NCBI GenBank assembly: GCA_946186895.1
Contig: CAMHOW010000003.1
Coordinates: forward strand, 1-64,000
Length of the DNA stretch: 64,000 bases
Direction of reading: 5' to 3'
Source of the DNA: an uncultured Fibrobacter sp.
GTDB lineage: Bacteria; Fibrobacterota; Fibrobacteria; Fibrobacterales; Fibrobacteraceae
Shown: piece after piece, positions 1-9,358 of the stretch
Layout: each line of letters starts with the position of its first letter
How positions within the stretch are numbered: position 1 is the stretch's first letter
The notes under the pieces: generated by a model
What the model saw: the letters and a program-made list of their open reading frames with translations, nothing else
What the model was told of the DNA's origin: nothing
Databases searched by the model: none
Translations under genes and position numbers: made by a program

Positions 1-166
1 TCGGGACGATTTCGCCCTTGTCATTCTTGCGGCCCGGGCCCACGGCCACGACCTTACCCTGCATGGGCTTTTCCTTGGCATTGTCCGGAATGAAGAGACC
101 CGAGGAGGTCTTCTGTTCGGCTTCGGCCGGCTTTACGACGATTCGATCTGCTAAAGGCTTGATCAT
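1..166 (-). CDS. groES: GroES co-chaperonin, N-terminal part (truncated by window edge)
   Basis: Reverse-strand reading from the ATG at 166 gives [54 protein letters not shown], the typical GroES N-terminus. Absent from the ORF track because it is partial. Confidence 0.95.
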   Translation of the reverse strand, partial: MIKPLADRIVVKPAEAEQKTSSGLFIPDNAKEKPMQGKVVAVGPGRKNDKGEIVP

Positions 167-423
167 TTTACTTTTCCTCTTTTTTACGGGCCGCTTTCGC
201 GAGTCCCTTTTGTTTAAACATTGCCCTAGAGGGCGTTTTTTTGTATTTCGCCCAACATTTAGCAATTTCTGTGCCAAACAAAGAAAAAGCGGAAATAAGC
301 CAAAATCACAGGATTTTTTGGCAAAAGATTTGCTAATTAGGAAGAGAATCCACCTAAATCCCGTTTTCGCCCCAACTAAAACGTTTAATTATGAAACATT
401 GTTTTTGAATGTTTCATTTTTGA

Positions 424-771
424 TCAGCCGCGAAGTCGCTTAATGTAGTCCATGCTGCGGATTGCATCCGCCGCTATCAGGACCTCCCTCCTGGAAAGCT
501 GTTTCAGCTTTTCTTCCATGCTACGATACTCCCTTTCGTAGATGGAACGAAATTTCTCCGTCATTTCGGCCGGAGAAATACCCAAACCCCGAGCCAAAAG
601 GCAAAAATTTTCAAAGGAGGGAATGCGCTTGCCGCTTTCCATCATGGAAATGAATTGCCTCGTGAGACCTGATTCCCTGGACAGTTGCCGCTGAGATATA
701 AATGACTCCTTTCTCGTCCGCAGCACCAATTTCTGGAAGGCCTTACAAAAGATATCATGGTTGTGAGTCAT
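424..771 (-). CDS. XRE-family HTH transcriptional regulator
   Basis: 115 aa with a helix-turn-helix (SQRQLSRESGLTRQFISMMESGKRIPSFENFCLLARGLGIS). Confidence 0.85.
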   Translation of the reverse strand: MTHNHDIFCKAFQKLVLRTRKESFISQRQLSRESGLTRQFISMMESGKRIPSFENFCLLARGLGISPAEMTEKFRSIYEREYRSMEEKLKQLSRREVLIAADAIRSMDYIKRLRG

Positions 772-856
772 GGCGCCAATTTTATCTATTTACGGGAGGA
801 AAAAGGGCAAACAACTGTTACCAAATTCATATTATTTTGATAAAATTTTAATTACA

Positions 857-1275
857 TATAACAACTAGGGAGGGGTTCCCCTCCCTAAGACCCTCCCCTA
901 CACTCAATAAACCGCTACATTCAAGTCAAAACATTCGGGTTGGCGGTTTATTTTCGTGGGCACCTTGCGGTGCCAAAATAAAGCTCAGATTTATAACAAC
1001 TAGGGAGGGCGCCCTCCGGGCCCCTCCCTAAGACCCTCCCCTACACTCAATAAACCGCTACATTCAAGTCAAAACATTCGGGTTGGCGGTTTATTTTCGT
1101 GGGCACCTTGCGGTGCTAAAACAATGCTCAGATTCATAACGACTAGGGAGGGCGCCCTCCGGGCCCCTCCCTAAGACCCTCCCCGCACTTAATAATCCGC
1201 TTTACTCCGGTTACGAGTCTATGACTAAGCGGATTATTTGCGTGGGCGCCTGGCGGCGCTTAATAACGAATAGAG
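857..1275. repeat. Three tandem copies (about 135-143 bp) of a structured intergenic repeat
   Basis: Copies begin at about 857, 992 and 1135 (tataacAACTAGGGAGGG...CCCTCCCTAAGACCCTCCCC...). Each contains a GGGAGGG/CCCTCCC hairpin, an AATAAACCGC/GCGGTTTATT stem and a GGCACC-TTGC-GGTGCC hairpin. Confidence 0.9.
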
Positions 1276-1305
1276 GCGGCTCCAGCTTCTCGTCTTTACT
1301 TGGAA

Positions 1306-1346
1306 TAAAAGAAGAGTCCCCCTCTTCATGAGGGGGACCCTTCTTT
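1306..1346 (-). terminator. Probable rho-independent terminator downstream of tRNA-Arg
   Basis: Long inverted repeat AAGAAGaGTCCCCCT-cttcat-GAGGGGGACcCTTCTT. Confidence 0.65.
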
Positions 1347-1347
1347 A

Positions 1348-1421
<74 letters not shown>

Positions 1422-1535
1422 ATTGGTGCCCCAAATATAGCATTATCGGGCCCTATGTCAAGGGATTTTGTTTAAAATTCTTGAAAGAATTACTAAATTT
1501 GCGTTGTAAATTCTAGTTCTGCGCAGAAATATAAA

Positions 1536-3818
1536 ATGCTCAAAAACATTATATTAAAGTTACTTGCCAAGCTCAAGGCCGCCTACATCAACAAAAAAGT
1601 CATCCTGTGGCTGCTTATCCTGTTTGTGCCGGTTCTGCTTGTGGCAGCTGCCGTCGTGGTCACCTACAACCACTTTTTGCCGGAACTCCCCTCCCTTTCC
1701 CAGCTGGAGCAAATCAACCCGAAACTGGTCACCAACATTTACGACATGAACGGGAAGATTGCCCACGAATATTACGTGGAGCGTCGCGAATGGGTCAGTT
1801 TCGACTCCATTCCCGAAAACGCCATCCATGCCGTGATGGCCACCGAAGACCGCGAATTCTACAACCACTGGGGCATGAACGTCTGGGCCATTCCCTCGGC
1901 CATCATGGAAAGCGTCTCTAGCGGTAAGAAACTCCGCGGAGCCTCTACCCTCACCCAGCAGCTCACCAAGCTTTTGTTCCTCACGCCGGAACGTTCTATT
2001 TCCCGTAAGATCAAGGAAGCCATGACGGCCATCCGTATCGAGCAGACCTACACCAAAGAAGAAATTCTCGAGTTCTACATGAACGAGGTGTACCTGTCTG
2101 CCGGAAACTACGGTTTCCAGGCCGCCGGTAAATACTACTTTGGCCGCCCCCTGGATAGCCTCACCATTCCGGAGTTGGCCGTGCTGGCCGGCATGCTCCA
2201 GCGCCCCGAAGCCTACCGCCCCGACAGGCACCCCAAGGCATCTCTGGAACGACGCAATACCGTACTGTTTGCCATGATGGATGCGGGCTACATCAGCAAG
2301 GAAGATTACCGCAAGTATGTGGACACCCCCATCACCTTGGCCGAAAAAGAAGAAGAGAAAGGGGCCGGTCTCTACTTCTACGAAGAAATCCGCAAGTACA
2401 TGGAAAAGAAGTACGGCGAAAATTCCCTCTATGCCGACGGCGTTTCCATCTATAGCACCATCGACCCCGATATCCAGGCCTACGCCGACAGCGTGGCACA
2501 GGTCCAGGTAGAAAAAGTCCGCCGCCGCATCAAGTACCGCGCCACACGCCGTCTGTTCCTCGCAAACAAGTATGACATGCCCGAAGACAGCGTTGTCGCC
2601 CATTTCGACAGCATCTACACCCTGTTCAAAAAGGACTACCTGGCAAACGACACCAACCCCGACCCCAAAAAGCGCAGGTTCCCTGACAGTATCCAGTATC
2701 ACCACGCCGAGGTGGCTGCCATCTTGATTGAAAACGAGACCGGAGCCATCCGCGCCATGGTGGGCGGAAGCGACTGGAACAGCTCCCGCTGGAATCGCGC
2801 GGTGCAGTCCCTGCGCCAGCCGGGCTCCAGCTTCAAGCCTATCGTCTATGCTACCGCCATGGACAACGGGGCTTCCCCCTGCGACTCCGTGAACGACCAG
2901 CCCGTCACCATCCCCGACCCCGACGACAAGGACAAGAACAAGGTCTGGCGTCCGGCAAACTTCGGTCACGACTTTGAAGGCATGATGACCCTCCGCAAGG
3001 CCCTCTACAAATCCAAGAACCTGCCCGCTATCCTTACCGGCATGAAATACGGGCTCAGCAACGTGGTGAATTACGCCCGCAAGTTCGGCATCGTGAAGGC
3101 CCCGCTCCTTGCAGTACCTAGCCTTGCCCTGGGTTCTGTAGGTGCCACCCTGATGGAAATGACTTCGGCCTATACTGTATTCCCCAACGGCGGTAACAGA
3201 ATCGAGCCCTACATGATTGAATCTATCGTCGACAAGAACGGCGAGACCATCGAGAAAAACATGAAGGTGGAACACGAAGTGCTGCGGGCCCCCAGCGCCT
3301 ACCTGATGGTGGACATGCTGAAAGACGTGAACGTTCGCGGTACAGCTGCCCGCGTTTGGGCTAGCGGATTCACCCACCCCAGCGGCGGAAAGACCGGTAC
3401 CACCAACGACTATACCGACGCCTGGTACATTGGCTTTACCAAGCAGTACACCATGGGCGTGTGGATCGGCTCCGACAGCCCGGGCACCATGGGCGCGGGC
3501 CACACCGGTACCGAAGACGCCCTGCCTGTCTGGCTTGCCGTGATGAAGGAACTCCACAAGGATCTGCCGAGGCTCCCCTTCCCCGTTCCGGCAGGAGTAT
3601 CCAGCAGGGGCATCTGCAACTACACGGGCAAGGTGGCCGGAGAGTTCTGCTCCGAAAAGACCTACTGCCTCTATACCGCCGGTTACGCTCCTACGGAAAC
3701 CTGCGACGGCAACCATTTCGAAGTGAAGACAAAGTCTGCCGACGACGCCACCCTGTTCAGCAACAAGGGTGCGGCGGAATCTTCTACAGGTCCTAAAAAG
3801 ACTCGCAAAATGTTCTAG
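1536..3818 (+). CDS. Penicillin-binding protein 1A (bifunctional transglycosylase/transpeptidase)
   Basis: 760 aa: N-terminal TM; GT51 motifs (EDREFYNHWG, RGASTLTQQLTK); transpeptidase motifs (QPGSSFKP, KSGKTGTTNDYTDAW-like). Confidence 0.95.
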   Translation: MLKNIILKLLAKLKAAYINKKVILWLLILFVPVLLVAAAVVVTYNHFLPELPSLSQLEQINPKLVTNIYDMNGKIAHEYYVERREWVSFDSIPENAIHAVMATEDREFYNHWGMNVWAIPSAIMESVSSGKKLRGASTLTQQLTKLLFLTPERSISRKIKEAMTAIRIEQTYTKEEILEFYMNEVYLSAGNYGFQAAGKYYFGRPLDSLTIPELAVLAGMLQRPEAYRPDRHPKASLERRNTVLFAMMDAGYISKEDYRKYVDTPITLAEKEEEKGAGLYFYEEIRKYMEKKYGENSLYADGVSIYSTIDPDIQAYADSVAQVQVEKVRRRIKYRATRRLFLANKYDMPEDSVVAHFDSIYTLFKKDYLANDTNPDPKKRRFPDSIQYHHAEVAAILIENETGAIRAMVGGSDWNSSRWNRAVQSLRQPGSSFKPIVYATAMDNGASPCDSVNDQPVTIPDPDDKDKNKVWRPANFGHDFEGMMTLRKALYKSKNLPAILTGMKYGLSNVVNYARKFGIVKAPLLAVPSLALGSVGATLMEMTSAYTVFPNGGNRIEPYMIESIVDKNGETIEKNMKVEHEVLRAPSAYLMVDMLKDVNVRGTAARVWASGFTHPSGGKTGTTNDYTDAWYIGFTKQYTMGVWIGSDSPGTMGAGHTGTEDALPVWLAVMKELHKDLPRLPFPVPAGVSSRGICNYTGKVAGEFCSEKTYCLYTAGYAPTETCDGNHFEVKTKSADDATLFSNKGAAESSTGPKKTRKMF

Positions 3819-3929
3819 GATTCGCTCCTGGAATTCAACAGAAAATCGCCTGAAATCCGCTAAATATCAAGGGTCAAAGCATACTTGGCCCTTAACAAAA
3901 TCTTATATTTTTTCTATCTTTGCGGTGCT

Positions 3930-5003
3930 ATGGATTGGCCCCACAACATAAAGACCCTTACAGGCGACGAGCTCAAGGCTTGGCTCAGAGAGCAAGACGA
4001 AAAGCCCTTCCGTGCGGACCAAATCCAGAAATGGCTTTTTTGCCAACAGGTCAAGACCTACGACGAGATGGTGAACATCTCCCCCGCCCTCCGCGAAAAG
4101 CTGGCCGCCAAGTTCAGCCTCCGGGCCCTTACCGAAGAGACCCGCATGGAATCCGTCGATGGCACCGTCAAGTGGCTTTTCAGGACCCACGATAACCACC
4201 ACATCGAGACGGTGATGATTCCCTCCAACGGACGCTTTTCCGTTTGCGTCTCCACCCAGGTGGGCTGCGCCATGAACTGCGCCTTCTGCCGTACCGCCAA
4301 GATGGGCTTCACCCGCAACCTGGAAGCGGGCGAAATCCTGGAAGAGATCATCAACGTGAATTGGTTCCTGAAAGATTCCGGCACTCTCGATGCCGACGGT
4401 AAAATCGCCCAGGTCACCAACATCATCTTCATGGGCATGGGCGAACCGCTGAACAACCTCGAAAACGTGCACCGGGTCTGCTGCACGCTCCACAACCAGA
4501 GCCTGTTCAACATGGGTTCCAAGCGCATGACGGTAAGCACCAGCGGCGTGGTGCCCAAGATCAAGGAACTGGTGGACCGGAACACCCCCTGCTGCCTTGC
4601 GGTAAGCCTGAACAGCACCAACAACGAATACCGCTCCTCCGTGATGCCGGTCAACAAGACCTGGCCCATCGAAAAGCTTTTGGAAGCGGTGGACGAATAC
4701 ATCCGCCGCACCGACAACTACGTGACTTTCGAGTTCGTCCTCATCAAGGACATCACCTGCACCCCCAAGGCCGCCAAGGAACTTATCCGCATTTGCGCCC
4801 CCCGCCGTGTGAAGGTGAACGCCATCGTGCTAAACGATGGGGACGACCCTACACTCCACGCGCCCACTCCCGAAGAGATAGAAGATTTCCTCGCCAAGGT
4901 GCGTGCCGCCGAAATTCAAATAACGATCCGTAACCCGAGGGGCCGAGACATCTTGGCCGCCTGCGGGCAACTTGCGTACAAAAAGGAAGGTACAACATGT
5001 TAA
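3930..5003 (+). CDS. rlmN: 23S rRNA (adenine(2503)-C(2))-methyltransferase RlmN (radical SAM)
   Basis: CAMNCAFCRT radical-SAM cluster motif, FMGMGEPLNN, QVGCAMNC. Start placed at the internal Met (MDWPHN). Confidence 0.93.
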   Translation: MDWPHNIKTLTGDELKAWLREQDEKPFRADQIQKWLFCQQVKTYDEMVNISPALREKLAAKFSLRALTEETRMESVDGTVKWLFRTHDNHHIETVMIPSNGRFSVCVSTQVGCAMNCAFCRTAKMGFTRNLEAGEILEEIINVNWFLKDSGTLDADGKIAQVTNIIFMGMGEPLNNLENVHRVCCTLHNQSLFNMGSKRMTVSTSGVVPKIKELVDRNTPCCLAVSLNSTNNEYRSSVMPVNKTWPIEKLLEAVDEYIRRTDNYVTFEFVLIKDITCTPKAAKELIRICAPRRVKVNAIVLNDGDDPTLHAPTPEEIEDFLAKVRAAEIQITIRNPRGRDILAACGQLAYKKEGTTC

Positions 5004-5617
5004 CGCAAAACCTCCCCGAATTCTGGGACAACCTCTACATGGACGGAAAGGACTACTGGAATTTCAAGAAGGCTACCCCTGCTCTGCTTGAATTCTTCAA
5101 GAATCCCTCCTGCCCCGCTACCGGCTCGGTCCTGATTCCTGGAGCGGGTTTCGGCTACGATGCCGAGGCCTGGGCTAATAAAGGTCACGACGTGCTGGCG
5201 GTGGATTTCGCTCCAACTGCCGTAGACGAACTGGACCACCTGAGCCGCAAGTACAAGAACCTCCGTTCCCTGGACCTGGACCTGTTCACGCTCTCGCCCA
5301 AAGACGCCAAGCGTGGCGGCCAGCTGTTCGACATCGTCTATGACTACGGCACCTTCTCGGCTATCCACCCGGGCCGCCGCGACGAATTCTTCGAAGTATG
5401 CTACAAGATGCTCAAGGACGACGGTCTGTTCATCTGCCTCATGTACCCGCTGATGAACGGCAAGACCCTCCAAGGCCCGCCCCACTGCACCAGCGAAGGC
5501 GAACTCATGGCCCGCCTAGACGGCGTATTCGACATCGTGGAACGCATCAAGCCCGTAAACAGCATCCCTGGCCGCGAAGGCAAGGAAGAATTCTGGCTGA
5601 TGAAGAAAGTGGTGTAA
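4997..5617 (+). CDS. Class I SAM-dependent methyltransferase (TPMT-like)
   Basis: 206 aa; motif I VLIPGAGFGYDAEAWANKGHDVLAVDFA; N-terminus FWDNLYMDGKDYWN typical of TPMT-like enzymes. Confidence 0.82.
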   Translation: MLTQNLPEFWDNLYMDGKDYWNFKKATPALLEFFKNPSCPATGSVLIPGAGFGYDAEAWANKGHDVLAVDFAPTAVDELDHLSRKYKNLRSLDLDLFTLSPKDAKRGGQLFDIVYDYGTFSAIHPGRRDEFFEVCYKMLKDDGLFICLMYPLMNGKTLQGPPHCTSEGELMARLDGVFDIVERIKPVNSIPGREGKEEFWLMKKVV

Positions 5618-5655
5618 AAATTCTATTTTCAAAAAAATCAAAAAAGGATTAAACT

Positions 5656-6153
5656 ATGGCACAAGATTTATGTCCCTGCGGATCTGGCAAAGCTTACTGT
5701 GATTGCTGCGAACCTATCATCAAGGGAACGGCCCTGGCCGAAAGCCCTGAAGCGCTGATGCGCTCTCGTTACACCGCCTACGCCAAGCACGAAATCAAGT
5801 GGCTCAAGGACTCCCTGGAAGCCACCCAGCGTAGCGACTTTGACGAACCCAGTGTCGAAGCCTGGAGCAAGGAATCCGAATGGCTTGGCATCGAAATCAA
5901 GCAGACCAAGACCGAAGAAGAAAAGAACATCGGCTGGGTGGAATTCATCGCCCGCTTCAAGCAGGGCAACATCACCCGTAACCACCACGAACTGGGCGAA
6001 TTCCACAAGGTGGGCGGTGCATGGTTCTTCTACGACGGTCGTGCCGTCAAGCAAGAGACTGTCCACAAGGAAGGCCCGGATGTAGGCCGTAACGACCCGT
6101 GCCCCTGCGGTTCCGGCAAGAAGTACAAGAAGTGCTGCGGCGCGAATAAGTAA
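5656..6153 (+). CDS. YchJ-family SEC-C metal-binding protein
   Basis: [13 protein letters not shown] at the N-terminus and a second SEC-C motif [17 protein letters not shown] at the C-terminus. Confidence 0.88.
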   Translation: MAQDLCPCGSGKAYCDCCEPIIKGTALAESPEALMRSRYTAYAKHEIKWLKDSLEATQRSDFDEPSVEAWSKESEWLGIEIKQTKTEEEKNIGWVEFIARFKQGNITRNHHELGEFHKVGGAWFFYDGRAVKQETVHKEGPDVGRNDPCPCGSGKKYKKCCGANK

Positions 6154-6162
6154 GGAAAAACA

Positions 6163-7128
6163 ATGTTCAAAGTTTTCGTAGATGGTGAAGCAGGTACCAC
6201 AGGCCTGCAGATTTATGAGAGACTCGCCAAGCGGAGCGACATCGAAGTGTTGCGCATTTCTCAGGAACTCCGCAAAGACCTGAACGAACGCAAGCGACTC
6301 ATCAACGAGTCCGACGTGACGTTCCTGTGCCTGCCCGATGCGGCCGCCATCGAAAGCGCCGCCCTCTGCGAAAACCCGAACACCTGTGTGATTGACGCCT
6401 CTACGGCCCACCGCGTGAACCCCGCCTGGACCTATGGCATGCCCGAACTTTCGGCTGCCCAGCGCGAGGCTATCGCCAAAAGCAAGCGCATCGCGAACCC
6501 CGGCTGCCACGCCTCCGGATTTATCTTGGGCGTGTACCCGCTGATCGCTTCAGGGATTCTCCCGAAGAACGCTAACCTTGCCGCCTACAGCATTACCGGT
6601 TATTCCGGCGGTGGCAAGAAGCTGATTGCCGAATACGAAGAAGCCGCAGCCCTTTCCCATGCAGCCGGCGAATCCAAGGCCATCATGGCTCCCGCCCCCT
6701 ACGCGCTTGCGCTTGCACACAAGCACCTCCCCGAAATGAAGAAGTACTGCGAACTGGAAAATGTTCCCTTTTTCAACCCGGTGCTTGGCCCTTATTACAA
6801 GGGCATGGCCGTGACTGTTGCCATTTTCCCGAACATGCTCACCAAGAAGGTCGGCCCTGAAGCCCTCACCGAAATCTTGGCCAAGCATTACGAAGGTTCT
6901 CGTTTTGTGAAGGTGATGCCCTATGAAGCAGCCCCCGTGCTGTTCAACGGCCGCCTTGACGCCACAGTGTGTAACGACACCAACAACGCCCGTATTCAGG
7001 TTTTCGGCAACGAGAACATGATGCAGGTGACCACGATTATCGACAACCTGGGCAAGGGCGCCAGCGGCGCCGCCATTCAGAACATGAATATTGCCCTCGG
7101 CCTCGACGAGGGGATTAGCCTGGTTTAG
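6163..7128 (+). CDS. argC: N-acetyl-gamma-glutamyl-phosphate reductase (short type)
   Basis: MFKVFVDGEAGTTGLQIYERL..., NPGCHASGF active site; 321 aa. Confidence 0.92.
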   Translation: MFKVFVDGEAGTTGLQIYERLAKRSDIEVLRISQELRKDLNERKRLINESDVTFLCLPDAAAIESAALCENPNTCVIDASTAHRVNPAWTYGMPELSAAQREAIAKSKRIANPGCHASGFILGVYPLIASGILPKNANLAAYSITGYSGGGKKLIAEYEEAAALSHAAGESKAIMAPAPYALALAHKHLPEMKKYCELENVPFFNPVLGPYYKGMAVTVAIFPNMLTKKVGPEALTEILAKHYEGSRFVKVMPYEAAPVLFNGRLDATVCNDTNNARIQVFGNENMMQVTTIIDNLGKGASGAAIQNMNIALGLDEGISLV

Positions 7129-7163
7129 GCAAAGTTCCCTGCTGAAAAAATTCAAAAAAATCA

Positions 7164-7190
7164 CCAGAACTCTTAACGAGTTCTGGCTTT
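7164..7190 (+). terminator. Rho-independent terminator after argC
   Basis: CCAGAACTC-TTAAC-GAGTTCTGG followed by CTTTTCTT. Confidence 0.8.
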
Positions 7191-7192
7191 TC

Positions 7193-7759
7193 TTATTTTC
7201 CAGATAACGCAGCAAGTTCTTTTTTACGAGTACACAAGATAATTTCGATATCTTTTGCTTTAAGTTTCTGCAATGCTTTTGGAAAATCGCTGACCAACAT
7301 TTTTGAGTTAATTGGCACATTCATCAGTCCTGCATTCACCAAGCATACAGCCCCTTCGCGAGCTCCAGCATGCAAATAGACCAAGTCCGGTTTCAGCCCA
7401 TAATACTCCGCAAAACGAAGGGCCGTATCGTAAACCATCAACGGACCAACACCAGAAACAGAGCCTATCGATTTTTCTACTTCCGAATATAATTCATCGA
7501 AATTTGAAAATTTCTTGGAAGTCTTCCAGGTTTTAAGGGCCTCATAAACTTCATTTAATGTTTTGCCGGACATTCGATATTGGTGCGGGTGCTTTTTCCA
7601 GCCATCCTTGGCTTTATATTGAGCAAACGCAGCCTTTTCTTTTACAGTCTTGATGTCTAAACCTTTGTAACCACCTTCAACACGTATACATATTGGATTA
7701 TTCAAAAAGCTATTAACTATTTGGCTCAACGATTGCTTTGATTGCATAGCATCTCTCAT
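7193..7759 (-). CDS. Hypothetical protein with possible helix-hairpin-helix-like segment
   Basis: 188 aa; IGSVSGVGPLMVYDTALRFAEYYG resembles a HhH/GVG motif; no family recognised. Confidence 0.6.
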   Translation of the reverse strand: MRDAMQSKQSLSQIVNSFLNNPICIRVEGGYKGLDIKTVKEKAAFAQYKAKDGWKKHPHQYRMSGKTLNEVYEALKTWKTSKKFSNFDELYSEVEKSIGSVSGVGPLMVYDTALRFAEYYGLKPDLVYLHAGAREGAVCLVNAGLMNVPINSKMLVSDFPKALQKLKAKDIEIILCTRKKELAALSGK

Positions 7760-7788
7760 TTTGAAATTCCCTATGGGTTATTAAAAGA

Positions 7789-9012
7789 TTAGTCCTTTAC
7801 ACAGCGAACTGAGTAGGCATCAGATTTTTTGCTTCCAAAAGATGAATTTCCATCACCTACAACCACTTGCAAAGAGAGTTCCTTATTAGCTTCTGGAGCC
7901 CCCCAAAAATAGGCCATTCGGCCAATGTCTTTAAACGATCCATTACCATAGCCTCCTGCCGGAAGAGCAGAAAAACCATACTCATTCGTTGCATTGGGCC
8001 ACGCTTCGATTCCTTTCTCTTGCAATTTTCTTGTATCATCAGCATAATTAGGACACACTTCATCGGCTCGCCATCCGTTTACACCGGCATCCGGAATATG
8101 CCACCCATTTGGACATATTCCACGAACAGGGAACTTTATTGAACATCTTTTTCCATCGCCGCACCCAGCAGCATTTTCCGAAAACACAGCAGAACTATCA
8201 ACTGCAGCAGCCCAAGTATATAAACGTCCATATTTTTCACAATTGCTAAGTTTATTATCATAACACCAAGACCAATCGTATTTTTCATCACCGGAACCAC
8301 CCTGTCCTGGGTCGAAATTCAGGTTTTCGGCCATCCATTCCAAATTTCCGATTTTTATTGTCCTATAAGTCTTCCCATCACGGTCATCGTTCAAAACCCC
8401 ATAACTAAATGGTATAGAGCTACTTGACGCAACAGAAGACGACGATTCTTCAGCCGAACTACTACTCGGAGTCTTGACAGAAGAACTAGATTCCGGATCA
8501 AGTCCGGAATGACGAGATGATGAACTGGGTCCTATCGCTTCGCTCCAGGATGACGAAGAAGTATTCGTCGAGCTCCCCCCCCCTTCTGCAGGTTCAGAGT
8601 CCTTGGCTGACGAACTGGATTCTTTTTGCTTTTCTGCCTTCACCCACTTGCCGTCCTGGCAGACGAGGCTCTTGTCTTCATCGACGATATAGGCAACTTC
8701 GCCTTCGCGCTTTTCGGTGCAGTTCTTGATGGCCTCGTTGTTCGCGTAATACTCGCCCTTGTTTTCCCAGCGACCGTCTTCGCACTTGAACGCCGTCGAG
8801 CCTTCCTTGACAAAGGCTACCGCGCCGTCGTACTTTTCGGTGCAACCCGGCAAGTCATCTTCAGAAGCGTAGACTTCGTCAAGAGTGGACGCGCCTGCAT
8901 TTGTAGAAGTATTTGCGCCACCGTCGCTGTCGCCACAGGCGTAAATGCCCGCCAAGCAGACCGCAGCGATCGAACCCCAAGCAAAGTGAAATTTGTTTGC
9001 CATACCATCCAT
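7789..9012 (-). CDS. FISUMP-domain lipoprotein with Ser-rich linker
   Basis: Lipobox LAGIYACG, two N-terminal C-x-G-W-like repeats, poly-Ser linker. C-terminal Fib_succ_major-type domain (KTYRTIKIGNLEWMAENLN...CPNGWHIP...GFSALPAGGY...AYSVRCVKD). Confidence 0.9.
   Translation of the reverse strand: MDGMANKFHFAWGSIAAVCLAGIYACGDSDGGANTSTNAGASTLDEVYASEDDLPGCTEKYDGAVAFVKEGSTAFKCEDGRWENKGEYYANNEAIKNCTEKREGEVAYIVDEDKSLVCQDGKWVKAEKQKESSSSAKDSEPAEGGGSSTNTSSSSWSEAIGPSSSSRHSGLDPESSSSVKTPSSSSAEESSSSVASSSSIPFSYGVLNDDRDGKTYRTIKIGNLEWMAENLNFDPGQGGSGDEKYDWSWCYDNKLSNCEKYGRLYTWAAAVDSSAVFSENAAGCGDGKRCSIKFPVRGICPNGWHIPDAGVNGWRADEVCPNYADDTRKLQEKGIEAWPNATNEYGFSALPAGGYGNGSFKDIGRMAYFWGAPEANKELSLQVVVGDGNSSFGSKKSDAYSVRCVKD
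8489..8555. repeat. Palindromic interspersed element inside the lipoprotein CDS
   Basis: Perfect hairpin ATTCCGGA-TCAAG-TCCGGAAT (8490-8510) followed by TGGGTCCTATCGCTTCGCTCCAGGATGA. Translates in frame as SWSEAIGPSSSSRHSGLDPES. Confidence 0.75.
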
Positions 9013-9054
9013 CCTTTTTGCCTTTTTCCGATTTTTTTTGCCAGCACCAAATAG

Positions 9055-9314
9055 TCACAAAGGACTGTGATTCCTATGGTAAATATAGGTTTTCAAATCA
9101 CCAGCGTCACTAAATTTTTAAGAGATCTTTACAGAGGACTGTGATGTTGTGACATATCGCAACCGACAATCCAGGTTGCCGTATCATAAGCCATATCACC
9201 ACCCCGATACAGTATCATGGGGGGGGGCACAAAAAAATTCACAGACATCTGTGACGCCATTTTACAATTTCTGCCTATCTTATGTATCATAAAGCGTATC
9301 ACAGAGAATTGTTG
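9055..9314. promoter_or_regulatory. Cluster of four 16-bp imperfect palindromes (candidate operators)
   Basis: TCACAAAGGACTGTGA (9055-9070), TTACAGAGGACTGTGA (9129-9144), TCACAGACATCTGTGA (9239-9254), TCACAGAGAATTGTTG (9299-9314). Confidence 0.55.
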
Positions 9315-9358
9315 CATGGGCAAAAGGCTGAAATAATAATTTTTTCTACATTTGGCGC

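Noticed and set aside
222-241. GCCC-TAGA-GGGC followed by a T7 tract as a terminator or heat-shock (CIRCE-like) element upstream of groES
   Set aside because: The stem is only 4 bp, no plus-strand gene precedes it, and the CIRCE consensus (TTAGCACTC-N9-GAGTGCTAA) is not present.
857-1275. CRISPR array interpretation of the tandem repeats
   Set aside because: Repeats are ~135-143 bp, adjacent without unique spacers, internally structured, and no cas gene is nearby.
1560-3716. 718-aa minus-strand ORF opposite PBP1A
   Set aside because: The plus strand has unambiguous PBP1A motifs. The antisense ORF is low-complexity G/V/H-rich, as expected from a GC-rich codon-bias shadow, and has no recognisable motif.
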